Assembly: GCA_021840785.1 (NCBI GenBank)
Contig: JAKBXD010000103.1
Span: 1-6,614 of the forward strand
Source of the DNA: Pseudomonadota bacterium
GTDB taxonomy: Bacteria; Pseudomonadota; Gammaproteobacteria; Acidithiobacillales; Acidithiobacillaceae
Reading direction: 5' to 3'
Length of the DNA: 6,614 bases
This document shows positions 1 to 5,145 of the stretch, piece by piece. The notes beneath the pieces are model-generated. The model was given only the letters and a program-made list of their open reading frames with translations. It was not told the origin of the DNA and made no database searches. The translations under genes were made by a program, and so were the position numbers. Numbering within the stretch: position 1 is the first letter of the stretch; every line of letters begins with the position of its first letter.

Positions 1-183
1 GACGGGGTCATGGACATTGGCCTCGATCAACTCCACACCGGGGAGTACCAGCAGATTTTCACGGTGACGTTCGCGGTTGCGCGTCAGGATGCGCACGGCG
101 TGCCCTTTCTGGCTCAACCGCTCTGCCAGGTGCCGCCCCACGAAGCCCGTGCCCCCCAGAATACAAATTTTGTGAAGTGTCAT
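1..183 (-). CDS. NAD(P)-binding epimerase/reductase, SDR-a5-like (N-terminal 61 residues; cut by window edge)
   Basis: Reading the minus strand from ATG at 183-181 gives 61 open codons to the window edge. Residues 6-16 read ICILGGTGFVG, the glycine-rich first strand and turn of a Rossmann fold (GxxGxxG). RHLAERLSQKGHAVRILTRN follows, where a basic residue after the second strand fits NADP(H) binding. This start is characteristic of atypical short-chain dehydrogenases related to the complex I NDUFA9 subunit and NmrA-like epimerases. These are usually about 300 residues, so roughly four fifths of the gene lies outside the window. A strong Shine-Dalgarno (GGAGGGG) sits directly upstream of the ATG and fixes the start. 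The gene diverges from the DUF423 gene. The substrate cannot be told from this part; family confidence is good, function unknown. Confidence 0.85.
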   Translation of the reverse strand, partial: MTLHKICILGGTGFVGRHLAERLSQKGHAVRILTRNRERHRENLLVLPGVELIEANVHDPV

Positions 184-207
184 GACCCCTCCAGAATGAT
201 ACCTGCC

Positions 208-213
208 AGCATA
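208..213 (-). promoter_or_regulatory. Possible extended -10 promoter element for the epimerase gene
   Basis: On the minus strand the sequence TGCTATGCT gives an extended -10 (TGn plus TATGCT, four of six matches to TATAAT). It ends 25 bases upstream of the ATG at 183, so transcription would start about 18 bases before the start codon, just ahead of the Shine-Dalgarno. No good -35 hexamer is seen at 16-18 bases. The call rests on the motif and its position only. Confidence 0.3.
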
Positions 214-251
214 GCACAGGCTTATGAACGGTGGGGGCGGATGGGCCATAT

Positions 252-281
252 TTGTTCGAGGCCCTCCACATGGGCTATAAA
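252..281 (+). promoter_or_regulatory. Possible sigma-70 promoter for the DUF423 gene
   Basis: TATAAA at 276-281 matches five of six bases of the -10 consensus. TTGTTC at 252-257 is a weak -35, three of six matches with an 18-base spacer. The -10 lies 28 bases before the ATG at 310, which leaves room for the purine-rich ribosome site at 296-304. The -10 falls inside the second copy of a direct repeat (241-250 and 270-279), which could be an operator. Confidence 0.35.
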
Positions 282-309
282 CCGGGATGGTATTCGAGGG
301 AGGAATGAC

Positions 310-759
310 ATGGCGGGACATTCGGCAGGACGGAAATGCGGGATACAGGCAGGAGCATATTTTGCCATGCTCGGGGCGCTGGTGATGGCCCTGGCGGTGA
401 TCGCCGGCGCGGCAGGGGATCATCTGGTGGCGGGGAGGGTGGGTGGCCGTGCGCTGCATATTTACGATATTGCGGATCGCTTCCAGATTTATCACGGGCT
501 TGGGCTGCTGCTCATCGGCGTGTTGATCCGCCAGTACGGCAGGCGGCGCCTGCTCTGCGCAGCGGGACTGCTGATGGCCCTGGGCGTTCTGCTGTTTTGC
601 GGCGGACTCTATCTGCTGGTGCTGACCGGCTATTCGTTCTGGGCATTTTTCGCCCCCATGGGCGGGACGGCGCTGATTTTTTCCTGGCTGCTACTGGCAC
701 TAGGTATCTGGCGGGCCTCCAAAACGCAGGGGAATGGTGATGCTGATTGCAACGGGTAA
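310..759 (+). CDS. DUF423 family inner-membrane protein (YgdD-like)
   Basis: A small integral membrane protein of 149 residues, slightly longer than the usual 120-130 of DUF423. Four hydrophobic segments are visible, at about 14-36, 59-76, 82-104 and 109-135. Family landmarks are the GAAGDH turn (usually GAFGAHGL) near 33-38, FQIYHGLGLLL at 58-68 (usually YHALALL), GGLYLLVLTG at 98-107, and PMGGTALIFSWLLLAL at 116-131. The role of DUF423 proteins is unknown. The start is ATG at 310 because GAGGGAGGA at 296-304 is ideally placed; the reading frame stays open upstream to position 10, but that part runs through the divergent promoter region and over the epimerase gene. Its last 20 bases overlap the next gene, which suggests translational coupling. 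The family call is firm and the function is not known. Confidence 0.85.
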   Translation: MAGHSAGRKCGIQAGAYFAMLGALVMALAVIAGAAGDHLVAGRVGGRALHIYDIADRFQIYHGLGLLLIGVLIRQYGRRRLLCAAGLLMALGVLLFCGGLYLLVLTGYSFWAFFAPMGGTALIFSWLLLALGIWRASKTQGNGDADCNG

Positions 760-1147
760 TGCATACGGAAAATATCTGGATTTTGCCGATGCCGAAGTGG
801 GGGACAGGTTCTGGGTTGTGGAGCATGTGCCCTATAGCGGGACGATAAAGTCCGTGCGGGCCTATAGCGTGACGGAGATCAACTCAAAAACCGTGCTGTG
901 CCATGCCGAAGAAGGCAAGGCGCTCAAATTGAAACGCGCTTTGCCTCAGGAAAACTGCTATCTGGATACCGATCCATATTTCCAGAATATTGCCCGCACC
1001 GTGCAGATATCCACGCAGGTACAGGCGGTGAAAAAACTGGTAAAAGAACATGAAACCATGGACTTTGACCAGGAAGTCATCGATGCGATCATGGCGTGGC
1101 AGAAGAGGGTGTCGGCGCGGAAGATCGCAGCTGGCACGCAGCCATGA
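740..1147 (+). CDS. Hypothetical protein, 135 residues, unrecognised
   Basis: I do not recognise this family. The predicted protein is soluble, without signal peptide or membrane segment. Residues about 1-75 look strand-rich (GDRFWVVEHVPYSGTIKSV, then SVTEINSKTVLCHA). About residues 78-125 look helical and charged (VQAVKKLVKEHETMDFDQEV). ATG at 740 is preferred because AGGGG at 728-732 lies seven bases upstream; ATG at 734 and GTG at 737 are in frame but too close to that site. The gene starts inside the 3' end of the DUF423 gene in another frame, so the two are probably co-translated. Coding is supported by length, frame overlap and ordinary amino-acid composition. The proposed two-part architecture is inferred from residue pattern only. 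Confidence 0.65.
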   Translation: MLIATGNAYGKYLDFADAEVGDRFWVVEHVPYSGTIKSVRAYSVTEINSKTVLCHAEEGKALKLKRALPQENCYLDTDPYFQNIARTVQISTQVQAVKKLVKEHETMDFDQEVIDAIMAWQKRVSARKIAAGTQP

Positions 1148-1248
1148 AGTCCATAGTGCGCCGGACACATTCCAAGGCCACCTCGGCCAAGAATGTGCCG
1201 GCGCATGCCCGAGAGATTCTGCCCTACGGGTTAGCTATTCCGTATTAG
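1144..1248 (+). CDS. Possible 34-residue small protein, coupled to the preceding gene
   Basis: ATG at 1144 overlaps the TGA of the preceding gene as ATGA, the classic arrangement for stop-restart translation, and the frame is open to TAG at 1246-1248. The peptide is basic at its N-terminus (MKSIVRRTHSKATSAKNV) and ends EILPYGLAIPY. I recognise no family. It may be a real small protein, a remnant of an antitoxin that once preceded doc, or chance. The ATGA overlap is the only positive evidence. Confidence 0.2.
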   Translation: MKSIVRRTHSKATSAKNVPAHAREILPYGLAIPY

Positions 1249-1263
1249 TCGGTCAAATGGTGA

Positions 1264-1312
1264 ACGCAAACCTGATGATGGCGCAAGATCGCGTCTTGCT
1301 CTATGTTTGCGT
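1264..1312. repeat. Nested (compound) inverted repeat upstream of doc
   Basis: The outer arms ACGCAAAC (1264-1271) and GTTTGCGT (1305-1312) are perfectly complementary over 8 bases. The inner arms GCAAGA (1283-1288) and TCTTGC (1294-1299) pair over 6 bases around a TCGCG loop. Eleven bases on the left and five on the right stay unpaired between the stems. No T-run follows on either strand, so it is not a standard terminator. It overlaps the putative antitoxin tail and ends 50 bases before the doc start. Confidence 0.5.
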
Positions 1313-1359
1313 CCAGTCTCGACGAATTTGACAGCCTCTACCGCGAGTTGGCGAAGTAA
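1279..1359 (+). pseudogene. Putative C-terminal remnant of a Doc-partner antitoxin
   Basis: The frame ending at TAA 1357-1359 encodes ...MFASSLDEFDSLYRELAK, an acidic amphipathic helix of the kind found at the C-terminus of antitoxins. It stops three bases before the doc start, the spacing typical of toxin-antitoxin pairs. Upstream in the same frame are TGA codons at 1261, 1273 and 1276 and TAG at 1246, so no complete antitoxin can be read. The other two frames here show no antitoxin-like N-terminus (AbrB, Phd or ribbon-helix-helix). The simplest reading is a decayed or truncated antitoxin. A short leader ORF from ATG 1303 (18 codons) is the alternative. The family of the lost antitoxin is not identifiable. 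Confidence 0.35.
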
Positions 1360-1362
1360 GCG

Positions 1363-1752
1363 GTGCCGCACGATGACCTGACCGTAGCCGATGTGCTTGG
1401 CATGCACACGGTACTGATGCAGCGTTACGGCGGTGCGCTTGGGCTGCGCGATCCAGGGTCGCTGGAGGCCGCATTGTTCCGCCCGCAGACGGGTTACTAC
1501 AACGATATCCTGGCCGAGGCCGCTGCGCTGCTGGAAAGTCTGGCGATCAATCATCCATTCGTTGACGGGAACAAGCGCATCGCCTTTGCGGCTGCCGACG
1601 TGTTCTTGCGTATCAATGGTTGGCGCTTGCGACGCGCGCCAACGCAGATCCACGCGGAGATGATGCAGATATTCGAGTCGGGTATGTTCCACATCGCCCA
1701 TTTACCGGATGGCATTCTATGGGTTCTTCCGTTGCGACAAGCTGGAAAATGA
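1363..1752 (+). CDS. doc: Doc-type Fic-fold toxin (death-on-curing family)
   Basis: The 129-residue protein carries the Fic/Doc signature HPFVDGNKR at residues 64-72, with the catalytic-loop histidine H64 and the phosphate-binding GNKR intact. Doc toxins use this loop to phosphorylate EF-Tu, using ATP in an inverted orientation compared with AMP-transferring Fic enzymes, and so block translation. Other family features are GLRDPGSLEAALFRPQ at 27-42, the AEAAALLESLAIN helix leading into the motif, and FAAADVFLRINGWRL after it. The start is GTG at 1363, with no strong Shine-Dalgarno, so translation probably depends on termination at TAA 1357-1359. The last 20 residues after HIAHL (110-114) look unlike the usual WLR-type C-terminus, and a late frameshift is possible. 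No complete antitoxin is visible upstream. The gene converges on the filament cluster with a 28-base gap and no obvious terminator. Confidence 0.85.
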   Translation: MPHDDLTVADVLGMHTVLMQRYGGALGLRDPGSLEAALFRPQTGYYNDILAEAAALLESLAINHPFVDGNKRIAFAAADVFLRINGWRLRRAPTQIHAEMMQIFESGMFHIAHLPDGILWVLPLRQAGK

Positions 1753-1780
1753 ACGCCGCGCATAGAGGGTTAGGTGTATT

Positions 1781-3337
1781 CTATTTCCAATATAAGCTTT
1801 GCAAATAAAGAAGTTGTGTCCCGCCGCTAAATGTAGCGATATTATTGGGTGATGACAGACCAGATCCTTTTGTTGCTCCTTGCAGGTCAAGTGAGGACGC
1901 ACCGCTAACATTCAGACCTGCAGCAACAACAGCGCCATTAATCGTGATGCTGCCGGCACCATTGTATGCAATGATGCCATTTGAACCAATGCTCCCCTCT
2001 ATGGTTGTTCCATGAATGAGCGTTATGCCGTTATTTGAAGAAATAGAGAATCCTTCAAGATCAGGAATTGGTTGCCCCTGTTGACATACATTTTCGAACA
2101 TAGAACATACGTCAGGGTATTGAGCAAACGGATATAGATCATTTGAGGTGCTCCCGCCTCCATTGGTCGCGCCTGTAGACACAAGGCCTTCAGCGGCAAC
2201 GCTTATGTATGCGGTACCTTGAAATGTCAGAGATACATCCCCGTCGCTGTATATAAAAGCTGTCAGGGGTGTGGACACTGTCCATTGTCCACGGTTTATG
2301 CTTCCTCCTTGGGCATAGGATATGCCAAGATTTTTGAATGCTGACTCAGCGGTGCTAGCGGTATTTCCATAGCAGCCAAACATATTGGTGCAATAAGAAT
2401 AAGTTCCTGGAGCTACTCCGTAATTTTTCTGTATGTATGACGCCGTTTGCGGTATTATCATTTCTGGATTACCGTTATTGTATAGCAGCTTAATGGAGGC
2501 GTAACCTTTGAATCCATCAGGGTAAACGGCAGGGATGCTAGATACTACTGTGATGTTTTTTAGTGATCCAATTTCATATGGTTTCCCAGGTTGCCCAGAT
2601 ATAGGTGTGTTATTTATCGTACTTCCAGATGTTGCGCCAATAGATGCACCACCGAATTGATTGCCCTTTAATGTGGCCGTTCCGCTAAGTGTGATTTTAT
2701 TTTGAATTTGTGGCGGCGTATTATTTACAGTTTTAATTGCCAAAACTGAAACTGCGGTAGCTCTTGCCGATCCACTGGCACCCTGTGACGCGATAATAAT
2801 CTGCCCCGGCGTTCCATTGGGTGAGGGCGACACGGAAAAAGTATTCGCCGTAACGACGGCGGATACCGTGGCCGCCATATAAGGCGCAGAAAATGTAATG
2901 GATGTTGCGGCATTTGTTCCGGCTGGCACATAAGCAGCAACGGCTCCGGGTCCACTAGTCGGCAGTGTTTGGGTGCTGTTCGTTAAAAAACCGCCAAGAA
3001 AACTTGAGAACGGGTTTGAGATGCCACTGCCTGTGCTGGAAGATGTAGACGCGGTTGGCGCATATTGCTGCTGTGCATATTGCTCCAGTGCAGATATGCC
3101 GATTAACGCTGCCGTCCGTGCCTGATTGTCATTATTTATTTGGTAGGCTGAAATTGCGCTTTGCCGGGTCATCACCAACGTTCCCCAGAGGAGCAGGCCC
3201 ATGACCAGGGAGAGAACTAAAACTGTTCCTAGCAATGCGATGCCCTGCTCATCACTGCTGGTATACGTTGTTCTCGCCCGCAGTAATCTGGTAACGATCC
3301 CAACGTGGCGCATTCTTTCTACCAGTTTGGTAAGCAT
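1781..3337 (-). CDS. Large PilX/GspK-like minor pilin with beta-helix-like C-terminal domain
   Basis: A 518-residue protein with a prepilin-like N-terminus. A 32-residue leader rich in arginine ends DEQG-IALLG, giving a class III-type cleavage after G32, followed by a hydrophobic helix at about 33-57. Position 5 of the mature form is glycine rather than the usual glutamate; loss of E5 is characteristic of GspK and PilX, the subunit that caps the pilus tip. It is far longer than PilX (about 170-200) or GspK (about 300). Residues 86-191 contain no K, R, D, E or H. The C-terminal part (about 360-518) has short Gly/Asn/Ser turns repeated every few residues (GSITINGAVVAAGLNVSG), suggesting a stacked beta fold. 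Cysteine pairs lie at 316/322 and 411/418. The first 19 bases overlap the PilW-like gene. ATG at 3337 has a modest AGGTG site; ATG at 3313 is an alternative. GC content is lower than in the rest of the cluster. Confidence 0.75.
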   Translation of the reverse strand: MLTKLVERMRHVGIVTRLLRARTTYTSSDEQGIALLGTVLVLSLVMGLLLWGTLVMTRQSAISAYQINNDNQARTAALIGISALEQYAQQQYAPTASTSSSTGSGISNPFSSFLGGFLTNSTQTLPTSGPGAVAAYVPAGTNAATSITFSAPYMAATVSAVVTANTFSVSPSPNGTPGQIIIASQGASGSARATAVSVLAIKTVNNTPPQIQNKITLSGTATLKGNQFGGASIGATSGSTINNTPISGQPGKPYEIGSLKNITVVSSIPAVYPDGFKGYASIKLLYNNGNPEMIIPQTASYIQKNYGVAPGTYSYCTNMFGCYGNTASTAESAFKNLGISYAQGGSINRGQWTVSTPLTAFIYSDGDVSLTFQGTAYISVAAEGLVSTGATNGGGSTSNDLYPFAQYPDVCSMFENVCQQGQPIPDLEGFSISSNNGITLIHGTTIEGSIGSNGIIAYNGAGSITINGAVVAAGLNVSGASSLDLQGATKGSGLSSPNNIATFSGGTQLLYLQSLYWK

Positions 3338-4182
3338 ATGGACACCTGTGTACTTGCTGTACTGCTGGTTGCTGAAGTACCGGACATGGGGGCTTTAATA
3401 GCTACCAAGGCATCGGCTGGTTGTGAACTGAAAGCGGGGCCTAAGCAACCGGTCTTGGTTTGCAATGTAGGCTGAAACGACCATCCATTTCCTATGGGGA
3501 AATCGGCTTCAGCCGTCGATTGTCCGCTTGCTGTGCAAGTGGAGGAGCCACTGGCGAGGTTTTGTGAGCTGATGATGTAGCGCATCACGTTGCCTGATAT
3601 TTGAAGAGTACCTTGGCAAAGTTCCTGTCCACCGCCGTTGTTGCTGATCCACTCAAACGATACTGTAGACGAGGTCACGGCAATCGGAGTCGCGGGCAAC
3701 GATACGTGCTTCAGATTGGCATTGCTGCCTGTATTTGCTGTACTACCCCATGTCGTTGGGTATCCGAAGAAGCTATTAATCATCGCGTTGTTATTGCTGA
3801 TTTCATTGGCGCTAAACACCGTGCAGCCAAACATCATGTTCCACATCTGTGAGAAAAAGTTTCCTGATGTAGAAATGGTGGTACCAGTAGAAGTAGTAGA
3901 TGGTGTCGGGGATGTGACGAGTGCCCCTGCGGTAGTGACACTCGCATTGAGCGCCTGTTTCATGATGGATGTATCGATGATTCTGCTTGTCAGAATGCGA
4001 GTTTGTTGTCGATCCTGATAAACCGTGGATAAGGTGGTCAGTATAGCCGCCCCGATAATGGAAGCGATGACAAGCGATACCATGACCTCCACAAGAGACA
4101 ATCCGGTTTCTTCCCTCCAGGTTCTTTCTGGTGCGCCATTCGTGCGCCGCTGGCCCGCGTTCTTTGCCTGAGTCTGTATCAT
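3319..4182 (-). CDS. PilW/GspJ-like minor pilin
   Basis: A 287-residue prepilin. A 27-residue hydrophilic leader (ends TWREETG) precedes LSLVEVMVSLVIASIIGAA, with cleavage predicted after G27, glutamate at mature position 5, and a hydrophobic helix at about 28-50. The helix continues through VYQDRQQTRILTSRIIDTS, as in PilW and GspJ. The ectodomain is rich in Ser, Thr and Asn. It carries NMMFGC at 115-120 and further cysteines at 189, 216, 246 and 283, enough for two disulfides. The start is ATG at 4182-4180, which overlaps the TGA of the PilV-like gene as ATGA; the frame stays open 58 codons further upstream, but that part lies inside the PilV-like gene and has no pilin features. The protein would sit in the inner membrane before assembly, then in the tip complex with its neighbours. 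The data do not separate PilW from GspJ. Confidence 0.8.
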   Translation of the reverse strand: MIQTQAKNAGQRRTNGAPERTWREETGLSLVEVMVSLVIASIIGAAILTTLSTVYQDRQQTRILTSRIIDTSIMKQALNASVTTAGALVTSPTPSTTSTGTTISTSGNFFSQMWNMMFGCTVFSANEISNNNAMINSFFGYPTTWGSTANTGSNANLKHVSLPATPIAVTSSTVSFEWISNNGGGQELCQGTLQISGNVMRYIISSQNLASGSSTCTASGQSTAEADFPIGNGWSFQPTLQTKTGCLGPAFSSQPADALVAIKAPMSGTSATSSTASTQVSICLPNW

Positions 4183-4667
4183 GGCTGCCACCAGGCTGGT
4201 GGTTGCTGGTTGCTGGGCAAGGCAGAAAATGAACTGCTGAGGGATGCTGTTGGCACCTGCACCACAACGGAAGACGCGGAAGGTGTTTGAGTGTTTCCAC
4301 ACGATCCGAAAAAGCAGAGCATCATGTTTATCATCATGGACATCATGCTGGTACAAACCTGAGGTTGGCTTGGCGGTGTCGTAGTTATCGTCACATTCAC
4401 AGTTTGTGGCTGTGACTGAACGCCAATTCCCACGGAGGTGGTGCTTCCTGTTGCTCCTGCCAGGGTGGCCTGCATACCGTACTGCTGATTCTGGAGTGCA
4501 TACTCTACAGTAGCGAGTTGCTGGTTTGAAGAAACTAAAACATATCCAATCGAAACGGCGGCGATCATGAGTATCGCCATCGCCACCATGACCTCCACCA
4601 GACTGAACCCGCTTTCCGGACAGGATGCCGTATTATTGGACGGAAATAGGTACGGTTTGTCCGGCAT
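4179..4667 (-). CDS. PilV/GspI-like minor pilin with Met/Cys-rich segment
   Basis: A 162-residue prepilin. The leader (residues 1-20) ends CPESG, then FSLVEVMVAMAILMIAAVSI, with cleavage after G20 and E5 intact. The hydrophobic helix spans about 21-46. The ectodomain is unusual: residues 56-162 hold no K, R, D, E or H, and residues 105-123 carry three cysteines (105, 118, 123) and six methionines in nine positions (108-116). The end is proline- and tryptophan-rich (QQPPAWWQP). ATG at 4667 is the only usable start before the cleavage site and has GGAG eight bases upstream. It overlaps the preceding pilin gene by 35 bases and the next by 4, so translation is probably coupled. It fits the PilV/GspI slot by position and size. 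Family certainty for the N-terminus is high, and low for the PilV-versus-GspI choice. Confidence 0.8.
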   Translation of the reverse strand: MPDKPYLFPSNNTASCPESGFSLVEVMVAMAILMIAAVSIGYVLVSSNQQLATVEYALQNQQYGMQATLAGATGSTTSVGIGVQSQPQTVNVTITTTPPSQPQVCTSMMSMMINMMLCFFGSCGNTQTPSASSVVVQVPTASLSSSFSALPSNQQPPAWWQP

Positions 4668-5094
4668 AGGACACGCTCCAGGAAAGAGGATAAGTCAGGT
4701 TGGCAGGGATGGAACAGCCGCTTGTTGTGGTCGGGAAACCCTTACCGTCAATAGCAAAGCAAGATACCGATGACGCGGTAGGTGCGTCGAGATAGAGCGT
4801 TGTGCCTCCGGGAGTACGGATCGTATGCGTACTACTGACCCCGCTGGCTGTGGCGCTTATCGTATAGGTGGTTAGGCTTGGGCTGTAATTTACGGATAGA
4901 GACGCGCCACCAGAAGATAACGCGGTGATATACATCTGTTGGATTGCGGATCGGCTATTATCAATGGATTCATTACGGTTTTCCTGCTGGACTTCTTGTA
5001 CCCAGTTGGGTATAGCAATTGCTGCAATGATAGCTAGCATGGCAATAACCACCATCAGTTCAACAAGCGTAAATCCCTTCTGGTGTGGTCTCAT
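4633..5094 (-). CDS. Type IV pilin (PilE/FimT/GspH-like)
   Basis: A 153-residue prepilin with a short leader MRPHQKG and mature start FTLVELMVVIAMLAIIAAIA. It has the canonical G-F cleavage site, glutamate at mature position 5 and a 23-residue hydrophobic helix ending IPNW. The helix continues as an amphipathic stretch to about residue 60. C112 and C127 enclose a 14-residue loop near the C-terminus, like the disulfide-bounded D-region of type IVa pilins. Residues 49-89 carry no charged side chain. I choose ATG at 5094 because it gives the standard short leader; the frame also opens from TTG at 5133, which has no ribosome site and would add 13 unneeded residues. The Shine-Dalgarno before 5094 is poor (only GAG). 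Whether this is the major subunit or a FimT/GspH minor pilin cannot be settled from the sequence. Confidence 0.8.
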   Translation of the reverse strand: MRPHQKGFTLVELMVVIAMLAIIAAIAIPNWVQEVQQENRNESIDNSRSAIQQMYITALSSGGASLSVNYSPSLTTYTISATASGVSSTHTIRTPGGTTLYLDAPTASSVSCFAIDGKGFPTTTSGCSIPANLTYPLSWSVSYAGQTVPISVQ

Positions 5095-5108
5095 GACATT
5101 CTCATTTT

Positions 5109-5145
5109 TGAAAAGTCGTGGGCATATTGCCAAAGTCGTTTTTCA
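5109..5145 (-). promoter_or_regulatory. Compound inverted repeat between pilC and the pilin gene
   Basis: Read on the minus strand, TGAAAA (5145-5140, including the pilC stop) pairs with TTTTCA (5114-5109), and GGCA (5131-5128) pairs with TGCC (5124-5121) across an ATA loop. The internal loop contains two direct copies of ACGAC followed by a T-run (from 5139 and from 5119). It ends 14 bases before the pilin ATG, so it could affect ribosome access, mark an RNA processing site or partly attenuate read-through. It is not a standard terminator because the stem is short and AT-rich. Confidence 0.35.

Noticed and set aside
10..309. N-terminal extension of the DUF423 frame by 100 codons
   Set aside because: It crosses the divergent promoter region and lies over the epimerase gene. 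The ribosome site at 296-304 and family length fix the start at 310.
1264..1312. Integron attC site
   Set aside because: The arms do not match the RYYYAAC and GTTRRRY core sites, and no integrase or cassette array is visible.
1753..1780. Bidirectional terminator between doc and the filament cluster
   Set aside because: No stem of useful length with a following T-run could be found on either strand in the gap or just beyond it.
3638..4018. 126-codon plus-strand ORF with hydrophobic stretches opposite the PilW-like gene
   Set aside because: It has no ribosome site or family features and lies entirely antisense to a recognisable prepilin gene.
3812..4300. 162-codon minus-strand ORF spanning the PilV/PilW junction
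   Set aside because: It overlaps two well-supported pilin genes in another frame; its His/Arg/Cys-rich product has no pilin or other domain.
4183..4356. 58-codon upstream extension of the PilW-like protein
   Set aside because: It would bury the prepilin leader 85 residues from the start, which prepilin peptidase substrates do not show; the ATGA start at 4182 is normal.
4063..5085. Similar short DNA stretches at the start of the pilin, PilV- and PilW-like genes
   Set aside because: They encode the conserved LVE(V/L)MV prepilin motif, so the resemblance reflects protein constraint and not a mobile or regulatory repeat.
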